From positions 496,001-560,000 of the forward strand of contig CAWBXO010000002.1 of NCBI GenBank assembly GCA_963792785.1: DNA of 64,000 bases. The letters run 5' to 3'. The translations under genes and the position numbers were made by a program. The notes under the pieces are model-generated. The model was not told where the DNA came from and ran no database searches. It saw nothing but the letters and a program-made list of their open reading frames with translations. Shown piece after piece: positions 33,709 through 42,053 of this stretch (the stretch's first letter is position 1; the number at the start of each line of letters is the position of its first letter). Source of the DNA: CAWIMX01 sp963792785 (GTDB lineage: Bacteria > Acidobacteriota > Vicinamibacteria > Vicinamibacterales > CAVVIG01).

Positions 33709-34968
33709 ATGGCCACCGACGTCGTCATGCCGCAGATGGGCGAGTCGATCGCGGAGGGGACCATCGTCCGCTGGATCAAGAAGGTGGGCGATGCGGTCGA
33801 CCGCGACGAGCCGCTGTTCGAGATTTCCACCGACAAAGTGGACGCGGAGATTCCGTCGCCCGCCGCGGGCGTCGTGACCGAGATCCGCGCGAAGGAAGGC
33901 GAGACGGTCGCCGTGAACAGCGTGGTGGCGATCATCGGGCCGCCTTCGTCCCCTGCGGGGACTTCGGCGCCCGGGCCTGAACCCGTTGCGGCGGCGCCTT
34001 CGCCCGCGCCTTCGTCCCCTGCGGGGCCTTCGGCGCCCAGGCAGGCGCCGAAAGCGGAGGCCGTCTCCGCCGGCGATCGCCCGCGCACGTCGCCGCTCGT
34101 GCGGCGGATCGCGCAGGAGCACGGCGTGGACCTGGCGCAGGTGCGCGGCACCGGCGAGAGCGGCCGCGTCACGAAGCACGACATCCTCGGGTTCCTCGAG
34201 TCGCCCTCGCGGCCGGCGGCCGCGAAGGCGCCCCGGGCCGGCTCATCGATCAAAGGGCCGGCGATCGAGCGGCCGACGTTCGAGAGCGACGCCGACACCA
34301 GCGTCGTGCCGATGTCGGTGATGCGCAAGCGCATCGCCGAGCACATGGTGCTCAGCCGGCGCACGTCGGCGCACGTGCACTCGGTGTTCGAGGTCAACTT
34401 CACGCGCGTCGACCAGGTGCGGCGCGAGCGGAAGGCGGAGTTCGAGCGGGCCGGCTCGAAGCTCACCTTCATGTCCTTCCTCACGCGCGCGGTCGTCGAG
34501 GCGCTCCAGGCCGTGCCGATCGTGAACGCGTCGCTCGACGGCGAGTCCGTCGTCTATCACCGCGACGTGAACCTCGGCATCGCGGTCGCCCTCGACTGGG
34601 GGCTCATCGTGCCGGTGGTCAAGCGCGCCGATCGGCTGAACCTGCTCGGCCTGAGCGAGGCGATCGCCGACCTCGCCGCCCGCGCCCGCGCGAAGAAGCT
34701 CAATCCGGACGATGTGGCGGGCGGGACGTTCACGATCACCAACCCCGGCGTCTTCGGCGCGCTGTTCGGCATGCCGATCATCAACCAGCCGCAGGTCGCG
34801 ATCCTCGGCGTCGGCGCCATCGAGAAGCGCGCCATCGTCGTCGACGATGCGATCGCGATCCGGCCGATGGCGTACCTGACGCTCGGCTACGACCATCGCC
34901 TGATCGACGGCGCGGTCGCGGACCAGTTCATGTCGCATCTGAAGCAGGTGATCGAAAACTGGGAGTGA
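33709..34968 (+). CDS. 2-oxo acid dehydrogenase E2 acyltransferase
   Basis: 419 residues. The N-terminal lipoyl domain has the lipoylated lysine in STDKVDAEI (K43). A Pro/Ala linker of about 35 residues follows, then a peripheral subunit-binding domain (SPLVRRIAQEHGVDLAQVRG). The catalytic domain from residue 195 carries the active-site motif YDHRLIDG near the C terminus. The substrate (pyruvate, 2-oxoglutarate or branched-chain) cannot be told from sequence here; a single lipoyl domain fits SucB-like or BkdB-like enzymes. It overlaps lipB by 4 bp, linking E2 to the enzyme that lipoylates it. The linker contains a duplicated repeat. Confidence 0.92.
   Translation: MATDVVMPQMGESIAEGTIVRWIKKVGDAVDRDEPLFEISTDKVDAEIPSPAAGVVTEIRAKEGETVAVNSVVAIIGPPSSPAGTSAPGPEPVAAAPSPAPSSPAGPSAPRQAPKAEAVSAGDRPRTSPLVRRIAQEHGVDLAQVRGTGESGRVTKHDILGFLESPSRPAAAKAPRAGSSIKGPAIERPTFESDADTSVVPMSVMRKRIAEHMVLSRRTSAHVHSVFEVNFTRVDQVRRERKAEFERAGSKLTFMSFLTRAVVEALQAVPIVNASLDGESVVYHRDVNLGIAVALDWGLIVPVVKRADRLNLLGLSEAIADLAARARAKKLNPDDVAGGTFTITNPGVFGALFGMPIINQPQVAILGVGAIEKRAIVVDDAIAIRPMAYLTLGYDHRLIDGAVADQFMSHLKQVIENWE
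33943..34045. repeat. Duplicated GC-rich repeat in the E2 linker
   Basis: CCTTCGTCCCCTGCGGGG followed by an A/C and CTTCGGCGCCC occurs twice (about 33943-33975 and 34012-34042). It encodes SSPAG(T/P)SAP units in the flexible linker, where extra length is tolerated. Confidence 0.7.
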
Positions 34969-35633
34969 ACACGCTCGAGGTCCGCCGGCTGGGGCGCATG
35001 GCGTATGCCGAGGCGCTCGAGCTGCAGCGCGCGCTGGTCGAGGAGCGGCGCGCCGGGCGGACCGGGGATCTGCTGCTGTTCGTCGAGCATCCGCACGTGC
35101 TCACGCTCGGCGTGCGGGGCGACGGCGGGCGCGGGCACATCCTGGCGACGCCGGCGCGGCTCGAGGCGCTCGGCGTGTCGGTCCACGAAACCGGCCGCGG
35201 CGGCGACATCACCTATCACGGCCCCGGCCAGATCGTGGGCTACCCGATCCTCGACCTGAAACCCGATCGGCAGGACGTGCACCGCTACGTGCGCGATCTC
35301 GAGGACGTGATGATCCGGACGCTCGCCGACTACGGCGTCGAGGCCGGGCGCGTGAAGGGCCTCACCGGCGTCTGGGTGAAGGCCGAGAAGATCGCCGCCA
35401 TCGGCGTGCGCATCTCCCGGTGGATCACGAGCCACGGCTTCGCGTTCAACGTCTCCACGGACCTCGACTACTTCACGCTCATCGTGCCCTGCGGCATCGC
35501 CGATCGCGGCGTCACCTCGCTCGAGCGGCTGCTGGGCCGGCGCGTGGATCGCGGCGAGGTCGAGGATCGGCTGGCGGCGCGCTTCTGCGAGGTCTTCGAT
35601 CGCGTGCCGGCCACGCCGGTGGAGGCCCGATGA
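34965..35633 (+). CDS. lipB: Octanoyltransferase LipB
   Basis: 222 residues from a GTG overlapping the E2 stop (GTGA). The LipB signature RGGDITYHGPGQIVGYPILD is followed by VKAEKIAAIGVRI, which has the catalytic lysine, and by IVPCGI, which has the catalytic cysteine. It transfers octanoyl groups from ACP to lipoyl domains, the first step of lipoate assembly. Its place directly behind the E2 gene fits that job. The lipoyl synthase gene lipA is not in the window. Confidence 0.95.
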   Translation: MNTLEVRRLGRMAYAEALELQRALVEERRAGRTGDLLLFVEHPHVLTLGVRGDGGRGHILATPARLEALGVSVHETGRGGDITYHGPGQIVGYPILDLKPDRQDVHRYVRDLEDVMIRTLADYGVEAGRVKGLTGVWVKAEKIAAIGVRISRWITSHGFAFNVSTDLDYFTLIVPCGIADRGVTSLERLLGRRVDRGEVEDRLAARFCEVFDRVPATPVEAR

Positions 35634-36346
35634 CTCGCAACCGCCGCGCGCGGCTCGTGGCGCCGACGCGCCTCACCTGGATCGCGATCGCCGTTGTCGC
35701 CGCGGTGATCGCCGGCAGCGCGGCGTACCTCCTGCTGCGGTACGCCGCCCTGCCCGACCTGCTGCCCGTGCGGTTCAACCGCGCGAGCCGGCCGAGCGGG
35801 TGGCAGTTCAAAACGTATCCGCGGGTGTTCATGCCGGTGCTCGTGCAGAGCACGCTCGCGATCGTGTTCGGCGCCGTCGCGGCGCTCCTGCTGTCGCGCC
35901 CGCATTCGCCCGATGAAGACCGATCGGCGGACATGACGGCGGCGGCGGTCGCGGCGGAAACCGTCGCGCTCGTCGCGCTCGTCTGGGTCGCGTTCCAGGG
36001 CTACGCGGCCGTGGCGCTGTCGACGATGTGGCAGCGCGGGTTCGGCGGGCTCGGGCCGGTCTACGGAACCGTGATGTGGGTGGGCGTCGCGTGCTCGGCG
36101 CTGATCTTCGTCCGCGCGCAGCGGGGCCTGGGACGTCCCGACCCGCGCCCCTTCGAACCGGGCCACTGGCGGTTCGGCCAGCTCTATAAGAACGCCGCGG
36201 ACCCCGCGCTCTTCGTCCCGACCCGCGACGGCAGCCGCTGGACGCTGAACTTCGGCCGTCCCGTCGCGGCCGCCCTGATGGGCGCGATCCTGGCCATGGG
36301 CATCCTCGGGCCGACCATCATTCTGGGGTTGTTGCTGAGGTCGTAG
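35630..36346 (+). CDS. DUF1648/DUF5808-like integral membrane protein
   Basis: 238 residues from the ATG at 35630, overlapping lipB by 4 bp. An N-terminal helix precedes the DUF1648-like motif ALPDLLPVRFNRASRPSGW. Three more helices follow. The C-terminal part contains FGQLYKNAADPALFVPTRDG followed by SRWTLNFGRP, typical of DUF5808. Its role is unknown; similar proteins are linked with peptidase or sporulation-type regulation in Firmicutes (SdpI-like). A longer upstream frame lies within lipB and is rejected. Confidence 0.75.
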   Translation: MTRNRRARLVAPTRLTWIAIAVVAAVIAGSAAYLLLRYAALPDLLPVRFNRASRPSGWQFKTYPRVFMPVLVQSTLAIVFGAVAALLLSRPHSPDEDRSADMTAAAVAAETVALVALVWVAFQGYAAVALSTMWQRGFGGLGPVYGTVMWVGVACSALIFVRAQRGLGRPDPRPFEPGHWRFGQLYKNAADPALFVPTRDGSRWTLNFGRPVAAALMGAILAMGILGPTIILGLLLRS

Positions 36347-36358
36347 GGGACGGCTGAA

Positions 36359-36399
36359 GCCGTTAGCCGTCACCGCCAGCTGTTAGCTGTTAGCCGTTA
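36359..36399. repeat. 7-bp tandem repeat (GCYGTTA), about 5 units
   Basis: GCCGTTA, GCCGTCA, a 6-bp interruption, GCTGTTA, GCTGTTA and GCCGTTA lie 13 bp after the membrane protein stop. An inverted repeat CTGAAGCC / GGCTTCAG flanks it. Together they could act as the terminator of the lpd group. Confidence 0.8.
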
Positions 36400-36514
36400 G
36401 GCCTGGCTTCAGGCTAGTGGCTTAAGGCTAATGTCTACAGTATCTTAACGTATATAGTTCACGTGTGGAATATTTTGGCCTCCCGGGGTGTTCTACCACT
36501 CCATGGGGGGCTCC

Positions 36515-37138
36515 ATGCGGAAGCTGAATTCTGATCAGGCACTGCTCGAACGGCTGCAGGCGGGCAACGAGCAGGCCATGGGCGAGCTGGCCGAGACCTA
36601 CGGATCGAAGGTCTACCAGCTGGCATTTCGATACCTGCGCAACAAGGAAGACGCCGAGGAGGTCGTGCAGGACGTCCTCTTCAAGGTGTACCGCAAGGTC
36701 GGCGCGTTTCGCGGCGACTCGGCGCTCTCCTCGTGGATCTACCGGATCACGTTCAACACGGCGATGTCGCGGCTGCGGACCGCGGGCTACCAGCGCGCGC
36801 AGCGGGAAGGCCGCCAGCTGTCGGTGGACGCGGGCGAGACGGCGGGCGTCCCGATCGTCGAGCCGGCCGACTGGTCGGGTCTGGGCGACGAGGGCGTGCT
36901 GCGCGCCGAGATGCGGCGCGAGGCCATCCGCGCGATCCTGGCGCTGCCGGCGATCTACCGGGCGCCGGTCGTGCTTCGCGATCTGCAGGGGTTGTCGACC
37001 GAGGAGGCCAGCGCGGTGCTGAACGTGAAGGATCAGACGCTCAAGTCGCGGCTGCACCGCGGCCGGCTGATCCTGCGAAAGCAGCTTGCGGACTTCGCCG
37101 GCGGCCTCACGCTGCACCGCCCGGCTTACGGAATGTGA
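36515..37138 (+). CDS. ECF-type RNA polymerase sigma factor
   Basis: 207 residues from the ATG at 36515 (GGGGGG 4 nt upstream). Sigma region 2 has YQLAFRYLRNKEDAEEVVQD and region 4 ends with SRLHRGRLILRKQL. Length and linker fit the RpoE/SigW type. No anti-sigma factor gene follows; the next gene is on the opposite strand. The C-terminal tail after region 4 is short. An AT-rich stretch at 36430-36475 before the gene likely holds its promoter, but no single box stands out. Confidence 0.9.
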   Translation: MRKLNSDQALLERLQAGNEQAMGELAETYGSKVYQLAFRYLRNKEDAEEVVQDVLFKVYRKVGAFRGDSALSSWIYRITFNTAMSRLRTAGYQRAQREGRQLSVDAGETAGVPIVEPADWSGLGDEGVLRAEMRREAIRAILALPAIYRAPVVLRDLQGLSTEEASAVLNVKDQTLKSRLHRGRLILRKQLADFAGGLTLHRPAYGM

Positions 37139-37166
37139 GTGGAGAAACTTCCAACTTTCTCAATCT

Positions 37167-38006
37167 TCAGTACAGCCTAGCGTTGTCGAACGCGACCTGA
37201 TCGCGCACGTTCAACGTCACGTCCACAGGCGTCGCGCCGGCCGTTCCGAGCTTCACGGGAACGGCCGCCGCGCGCGCTTTTCTCCCCAGCGAATCATCAG
37301 GCGCGAGGAACACGCTCATGCGGCGCCGCGTGCGCCCGGCGAGCGCATCGACCGCGAGCGCCGTGGCCGAGGCCAGCGCGTACGGTCCGGGCGGCCAGAG
37401 CGCGGGCAGGCGCGCGGCGATCCGGCGCCGCGCCGGCTCGTCGAGTGCCTGCTCGACGCTCAGGCCATGTACCGTCGCCTCGCCCCAGGGCACGACGATG
37501 TGCGCCGGCGGCACGCCCAGCAGCGTGAGCGAGACGTCGCGCGGCGAGCAGTCCGCCTCGAGCGCGACCACGGCTCGCACCGCGGCGGCCAGCGCCTCGG
37601 GCGCCGTGCCGATCACGCGCGCGCGCGCGAGGCGGCGCTCGCGCACCGCGCGTTCCACGATCCCGCGGCCCGCCGATCCGGCCACGACGACCGCCGCGTG
37701 CGGCGCCGCCCGGGCGAGCCGCTCGAGGATCGGCAGCAGTTCCTCCTCCGTCCAGTCGCCGCCTGCCGCGCGGTCCGCGATCACCAGGACGTCCACGCCG
37801 GCCGCGGCGGCGAGATCCGCGGATCCGGACACGGCGGTCGCGAACGCCTCGACCGGCGCGGCCTCGGCGATGTCGAGCGCCTTGCCCGCCGCGACGTGCC
37901 CGGTGTCGTCCACGAGCCGCACGGCGCGCGCGGCCTGGCGCCGCGCCAGCAGGTGCGCGCACGCCCCGCCGAGCTCGCCCGCCCCGATCACCGCCACGTC
38001 GCGCAT
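37167..38006 (-). CDS. Degenerate malate/lactate dehydrogenase-like protein
   Basis: 279 residues from the ATG at 38006. The NAD-binding fold is intact (VAVIGAGELGGACAHLLA; VDVLVIADR). Several catalytic elements of MDH/LDH look lost: the NPVD loop is replaced by GSAGRG, and the segment holding the catalytic histidine (normally GGHGD) reads GVPPAH. The length is about 30 residues below MDH. It is probably a paralogue with another role or an inactive subunit. A TACAAT hexamer lies 9 nt before the ATG. The plus-strand sigma factor ends 28 bp away, convergent. Confidence 0.65.
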   Translation of the reverse strand: MRDVAVIGAGELGGACAHLLARRQAARAVRLVDDTGHVAAGKALDIAEAAPVEAFATAVSGSADLAAAAGVDVLVIADRAAGGDWTEEELLPILERLARAAPHAAVVVAGSAGRGIVERAVRERRLARARVIGTAPEALAAAVRAVVALEADCSPRDVSLTLLGVPPAHIVVPWGEATVHGLSVEQALDEPARRRIAARLPALWPPGPYALASATALAVDALAGRTRRRMSVFLAPDDSLGRKARAAAVPVKLGTAGATPVDVTLNVRDQVAFDNARLY

Positions 38007-38039
38007 GCGCAGGTTATTGTATGCGGCGCGCCCGGGGGT

Positions 38040-38110
38040 GCCCGCCTTCGCCAAGGCTATGGCGGGTCCCGCCGTAGCTCGGTTGGCCGATGGCGAGCGG
38101 AGGCGGAGGG
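38040..38110. repeat. Dispersed GC-rich repeat in the spacer between the MDH-like gene and SDR
   Basis: Contains GCCTTCGCCAAGGCTATGGC followed by GGG and a purine-rich end GAGCGGAGGCGGAGGG. The same core with an insertion is found within lpdA (32643-32680). It is palindromic around CGCC/GGCG. No gene. Confidence 0.5.
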
Positions 38111-38133
38111 CCCCGGCGCCACTGAAATAACGG

Positions 38134-38139
38134 TAGAGT
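38134..38139 (+). promoter_or_regulatory. -10-like TAGAGT, 6 nt before the SDR ATG
   Basis: TAGAGT, six bases (GTGGCC), then the ATG at 38146. No Shine-Dalgarno sequence is present, so a leaderless transcript is plausible. Confidence 0.4.
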
Positions 38140-38145
38140 GTGGCC

Positions 38146-38865
38146 ATGTCCGAGTTACTGACGGGAAAAACGGCGGTTGTGACCGGCGGCTCGCGCGGCA
38201 TCGGGCTGGCGATCGCCAGCGCCCTGTGCGCCGAAGGCGTCAACGTGGCGATCACCGGACGCCACGAGGCCGCGCTCGCGAAAGCGCGGCCCGCGATCGA
38301 GGCCGCGGGGCCCGGCGCGGTCGAGACCCTCCAGGCCGACGTGCGGAACTACGCGGAGGTGGAGCGCGCCATCGGCGCGGCGGCGGCGCGGTTCGGCCGC
38401 CTCGACGTGCTGGTGAACAACGCGGGCGTCGGGCGGTTCGACGACGTGGCGGACATGAGCCCCGAGGACTGGTCGCAGGTGATCGACACGAACCTCACCG
38501 GCGTCTTCTTCGCCTGCCACGCCGCGCTCCCGCACCTCAAGCGCGGCGGCGGCGGCTACATCATCAACATCAGCAGCCTCGCCGGCAAGAATCCGTTCGT
38601 GCACGGCGCCGCGTACTGCGCGTCGAAGGCCGGGCTGAACGCCTTCAGCGAGGCGCTGATGCAGGAAGTGCGCTACGACAACATCCGCGTGAGCTACATC
38701 ATGCCCGGGTCGGTCGCCACCGAGTTTGCCGGCGACGCGACGCGCGGCGCCGACTGGAAGATGGCCGCGAGCGACGTCGCCGAGATCGTCGTCGATCTGC
38801 TGAAGCACCCCGCGCGCAGCCTGCCGAGCCGCATCGAGATGCGCCCGGCCAGGCCGAGGAAATAG
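38146..38865 (+). CDS. Short-chain dehydrogenase/reductase (3-ketoacyl-ACP reductase-like)
   Basis: 239 residues from the ATG at 38146 (a GTG at 38140 adds two residues). Classical SDR motifs: TGGSRGIG for NAD(P), NNAG, the catalytic Ser in INISS, and YCASK. The arginine after the glycine motif favours NADPH. It resembles FabG, but its solitary context and shorter substrate loop leave the substrate open. The stop is followed by GTCGGGTGGGTG, a fragment of the 9-bp repeat. Confidence 0.88.
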   Translation: MSELLTGKTAVVTGGSRGIGLAIASALCAEGVNVAITGRHEAALAKARPAIEAAGPGAVETLQADVRNYAEVERAIGAAAARFGRLDVLVNNAGVGRFDDVADMSPEDWSQVIDTNLTGVFFACHAALPHLKRGGGGYIINISSLAGKNPFVHGAAYCASKAGLNAFSEALMQEVRYDNIRVSYIMPGSVATEFAGDATRGADWKMAASDVAEIVVDLLKHPARSLPSRIEMRPARPRK

Positions 38866-38874
38866 GTCGGGTGG

Positions 38875-40689
38875 GTGACGACGCCTGACACGCTGGCACA
38901 CTACAAGCTGCTCGAGCGGCTCGGGACCGGACCGCTCGGCGACATCTACCGCGCGCGCGACACGCAGCTCGGCCGCACCGTGTCGATCCGCGTCCTCCCG
39001 CCGTCGATCACGAGCGATCCCCGCACGCGCGGGCGCTTCCTCGACGACGCGCGCGCGGCCGCGGCGCTGTCGCACCCGAACGTCGCCGCCGTGTACGAGG
39101 TCGGCGAAGATCAGGGCCAGCTGTTCCTCGCCGGCGAGTTCGTGCCCGGCGATCCGCTGCGCGCCGTCCTGGGCGGGCACGGGATGAATCCGCGCCGCGC
39201 CATCGACCTCTCCGCCCAACTCGCCGACGGTGTGGCCGACGGCCACGCCCTGGGGCTCGTCCACGGCCACATCACCCCCGACTTCATCGTCGTGAACCCG
39301 AGAGGGAACGCGAAGCTGCTCGACTTCGGCCTCGCGCGCTGGGTGGCGGGAACGCCCGACGAAGTCTGCACGCCGGGCGACGACATCAAGGCGCTCGGAG
39401 CGGTCGCGGCCGAGATGGTGGGCGGGAAGGGCGCCGGCGGCGGGGAGCTGGATGCGATCGTCGCCAGGGCGCGGGCCACTCCCGGAGGGCAGGGCTACCA
39501 GTCGGCGGCGACGCTGGCGGCCGAGCTGCGTTCGCTCGGCGCCATCCTCGACGTGCGGAGCGGCGACTCGGAGCCGGTGAGCGTGATGCCGCCGCCCGGC
39601 GCCCGCTCGGGGTACGCCCGGGAGATCCTCCTCGGGCTCGTCGTGGTCGGGCTGGCCGCGGCGCTTGCTCGCGGGCCGATCATGCGCTGGTGGCGCGGCA
39701 CCTTCGGCCCGGCGCCGGAGCCGGTGCTCGCCGTCGTGCCGCTGGACCTCGAGACCGCCGATCGCTCGGAGCTGTTCTTCGCCGACGGCCTCACCGACGA
39801 TCTCGCCCGGCGCGTGTCGCGCATTCCAGGCGTCACCGTGCTCGGACGGTCGGGGCTGCGAGGCGATCGAGGCCGGACGCCCGAGGAGGTCGGCGCGGCG
39901 CTCGGCGCCCCGGTGGTGCTCACCGGCCGCGTGCGCCCGCAGGTCAGCCCGCTCTCGCTGTCGCTGACGCTCGTGAACCGCGCGGACGGCGCCGTCCTCT
40001 GGACCGCGACGTACGCGCGCGACCCCGCCACGATCGTCGCCCTGCAGGCCGAGGCCGCCGACGAGATCGCGAAGGCGCTGCGCCTGGAGGTGGCGCCGAC
40101 GGCGGCGCGCGCGCGGGCCGAGGCGCGGCGCGTGGATCCGGCCGCGTACCGCGTGTATTTGCAGGGCCGGCAGGCGGCGGCCACCGGCGACCTGGCCGAC
40201 GCCATCGCGCGATTTCAGTCGGCCGCCGACGTCGATCCCGGCCTGGACGAGGCGCTCGCGGCGCTCGCGCTCACACTCGACCGGGCGGCGGCCGAAGGCG
40301 GCGTGGCCGATCCCGATCGGCGCGACGCCGCCGCGGCGCGCGCCTATCAGCTCGATCCCGATCTGCCGGAAGCCAACGCGGCGATGGCGCTCGCCGCCCC
40401 GGATCCGGCGGACGCGTTGCGCTTCCTGCGCCACGGCGTCGAGGAGGATCGATCGTGGGGCGACGGGTACCGCCGGATCGGGGACCGCATCCGCGAGGCC
40501 GACCCCGTCGACGCCGCGGCGTTCTACCGCGCGTCGCTCGCGGTGGATCCGCGCCTCGAGGCGAGCCGCGCCGGCCTCGCCCTCGTGCAGGATCTGCCCG
40601 AGCCGCCCGACCGCGCCGAGGAACGCGAGACGATTCGCTCGGTGCTGAGGGGCCTGCTGCCGAACGGCGGCACGGTACCAAGACAATGA
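38875..40689 (+). CDS. Pseudokinase with TolB-like and TPR domains
   Basis: 604 residues from a GTG in GGGTGACG. The N-terminal 240 residues are a Hanks-type kinase fold with glycine loop LGTGPLGDIYRARD and LLDFGLAR retained. The VAIK lysine is arginine (VSIRVL), and the HRDxKxxN loop reads HGHITPDFIVV, so the catalytic Asp, Lys and Asn are missing. A single membrane helix (EILLGLVVVGLAAALA) is near residue 250. Next is a TolB-like N-terminal domain (FFADGLTDDLARRVSRIPGV), as found with adenylate cyclases. TPR-like repeats follow to the end. It is likely a membrane-anchored sensing scaffold, not an active kinase. Confidence 0.8.
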   Translation: MTTPDTLAHYKLLERLGTGPLGDIYRARDTQLGRTVSIRVLPPSITSDPRTRGRFLDDARAAAALSHPNVAAVYEVGEDQGQLFLAGEFVPGDPLRAVLGGHGMNPRRAIDLSAQLADGVADGHALGLVHGHITPDFIVVNPRGNAKLLDFGLARWVAGTPDEVCTPGDDIKALGAVAAEMVGGKGAGGGELDAIVARARATPGGQGYQSAATLAAELRSLGAILDVRSGDSEPVSVMPPPGARSGYAREILLGLVVVGLAAALARGPIMRWWRGTFGPAPEPVLAVVPLDLETADRSELFFADGLTDDLARRVSRIPGVTVLGRSGLRGDRGRTPEEVGAALGAPVVLTGRVRPQVSPLSLSLTLVNRADGAVLWTATYARDPATIVALQAEAADEIAKALRLEVAPTAARARAEARRVDPAAYRVYLQGRQAAATGDLADAIARFQSAADVDPGLDEALAALALTLDRAAAEGGVADPDRRDAAAARAYQLDPDLPEANAAMALAAPDPADALRFLRHGVEEDRSWGDGYRRIGDRIREADPVDAAAFYRASLAVDPRLEASRAGLALVQDLPEPPDRAEERETIRSVLRGLLPNGGTVPRQ

Positions 40690-40691
40690 AC

Positions 40692-40767
40692 CACCGAGAC
40701 TCAGAGACACGGAGAATCACGAGGACGAACGGCGGCTCTCGGACCTCGGTGCCTCCGCGTCTCCGTG
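40692..40767. terminator. Octamer-armed stem-loop between convergent genes
   Basis: The left arm reads CACCGAGA, CTCAGAGA, CACGGAGA; the right arm reads CCTCGGTG, CCTCCGCG, TCTCCGTG. They pair as a long imperfect hairpin with a loop of about 28 nt. It fills the 82-bp gap between the pseudokinase stop and the response-regulator stop, so it probably acts as a bidirectional terminator. It is a small relative of the element at 31992-32200. Confidence 0.7.
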
Positions 40768-40771
40768 GTGT

Positions 40772-41122
40772 CTAGGTCCGCCTGAGGATCTCGCCGAGGC
40801 CTTCCGCGAACGCCGATCGCGCCAGGACCTCGCCGACGCCCGCCTGCCTGGCCTCCTCGATCAGATCCGTCTGCACGTGCGAGACGTAGCCGAGCGTCGG
40901 AATCCCGGCAAGCGCGGGATCCGCGCGCATCGCCGCGACGGTGCCGAGCGGATCGGCATGGGCGTCGTTCAGATCGAAGATGACGAGGGCCGGGGCGTCG
41001 CGCCGCATCTCGTCCAGCGCGGCCTGCGACGACCGCGCGAACTTGACGGCGGCGCCGACCCGCACGGCCGCCGTCTTGATCTTCGAGGTGAACATCAGAT
41101 CTTCGAGCACGGCTAGAATCAT
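40772..41122 (-). CDS. Receiver-like small protein
   Basis: 116 residues from the ATG at 41122. The fold resembles a CheY-type receiver with aspartate in ALVIFDLND at the phospho-acceptor place, but the paired N-terminal acidic residues are reduced to LEDL and the usual Lys near the end is unclear, so phosphorylation is uncertain. Its start codon overlaps that of the divergent hydrolase gene (CATG at 41120-41123). A TATCAT hexamer lies 7 nt before the ATG on the minus strand, inside the neighbouring coding region. Confidence 0.75.
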   Translation of the reverse strand: MILAVLEDLMFTSKIKTAAVRVGAAVKFARSSQAALDEMRRDAPALVIFDLNDAHADPLGTVAAMRADPALAGIPTLGYVSHVQTDLIEEARQAGVGEVLARSAFAEGLGEILRRT

Positions 41123-41135
41123 GGAAGCCATGATA
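41114..41135. promoter_or_regulatory. Divergent -10 pair with overlapping start codons
   Basis: The plus strand has TAGAAT (41114-41119) and the minus strand has TATCAT (41135-41130). The genes start at 41121 or 41130 (plus) and 41122 (minus). Each -10 lies within a few bases of the opposite start, so both transcripts would begin at or beside their start codons. Confidence 0.45.
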
Positions 41136-41769
41136 GTTGAGTCTCGGGCCGTCGGCCCGTTCTTCAAAAACGGGTTCGTCGTGGGCTGCGAGGCCACCCG
41201 CGAGGCCGTCCTGATCGATCCGGGCGACGAGGTCGCCGATCTGCTCGCGATCGCCGGCGTCCGGACGCTCACGATCACGTCCATCCTGCTCACCCACGCT
41301 CACTTCGACCACGTCACGGGTGTCGCCGCCGCCAGGCGCGCGCTCGGCGTGCCGATCTACCTGCACCAGGACGATCTGTTTCTGTACGAGAAAGCCGTCG
41401 ATCAGGGCGCGATGTTCGGGATCGAGGTCGAGCCGCAGCCGCCGATCGATCGCTTCTACACGCCGGGCCAGACGATCCGGTTCGGCGAGCTCGAAGCCCG
41501 CGTCCATCACACGCCCGGGCATTGCCCCGGCGGCGTCTGCCTCGAGGTGGCGCGCGTGGGCGAGAACGGGCAAGGATCTCTTCGTCGGCGACACGCTGTT
41601 CGCCGGCTCGATCGGCCGTACCGACCTGCCGGGTGGCGACTACGACACGCTCCTCCACTCGATCCGGCACGTCCTCTTCGCGTTCCCGGACGACGCGATC
41701 GTGTATCCGGGACACGGCGAGAACACCACGATCGGCCGCGAGCGGCGGACTAACCCTTTCTTAGCGTGA
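41130..41769 (+). pseudogene. Metallo-beta-lactamase-fold hydrolase, single-base frameshift
   Basis: The glyoxalase II-like MBL hydrolase reads cleanly up to about 41567, then continues one frame over. The first part has THAHFDH, the metal-binding HxHxDH, and HHTPGHCPGG. The second part has LFVGDTLFAGSIGRTDLPGG and YPGHGENTTIG. Removing one G from GGG at 41568-41570 restores about 212 residues. All metal ligands are present across the two pieces, so either the assembly is wrong at the G run or the gene was broken very recently. The ATG at 41130 gives the family-like MIVESRAVGPF start; one at 41121 adds three residues. Confidence 0.8.
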
Positions 41770-42037
41770 GCTCGACGCGGCCCACCTGCACGCGGTCGCC
41801 CTCGCGCAGGTCGGCCCTCGGCACGATCGCGCCGTTCACCGCCGTGCCGTTCGTGCTCTCCAGATCGACCAGCTCCACCCGATCGTCGTAGGCCGTCAGG
41901 CGGCAGTGCAGGCGCGACACGAGCGGCGCGTCGACGATGAAGTCGGCGGTCGAGGCGCGTCCCACGGTCCGGACCGCGCCAGGCGCCAGCCGGAAGGTGA
42001 ACGGCTGGCCGTCGTCGGCGCCCTCGACGATCCACAT
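41750..42037 (-). CDS. FHA-domain protein
   Basis: 95 residues, almost exactly one FHA domain: a GRASTADFIV segment, SRLHC (the SxxH phosphothreonine-binding motif) and LESTNGTAVNG. It binds phosphothreonine peptides, so a partner kinase is expected, but the only kinase-like protein nearby (38875) appears inactive. Its 3' end overlaps the hydrolase gene by 20 bp on the other strand. Confidence 0.88.
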   Translation of the reverse strand: MWIVEGADDGQPFTFRLAPGAVRTVGRASTADFIVDAPLVSRLHCRLTAYDDRVELVDLESTNGTAVNGAIVPRADLREGDRVQVGRVELTLRKG

Positions 42038-42053
42038 ATGGTCGGTGGGGCGC

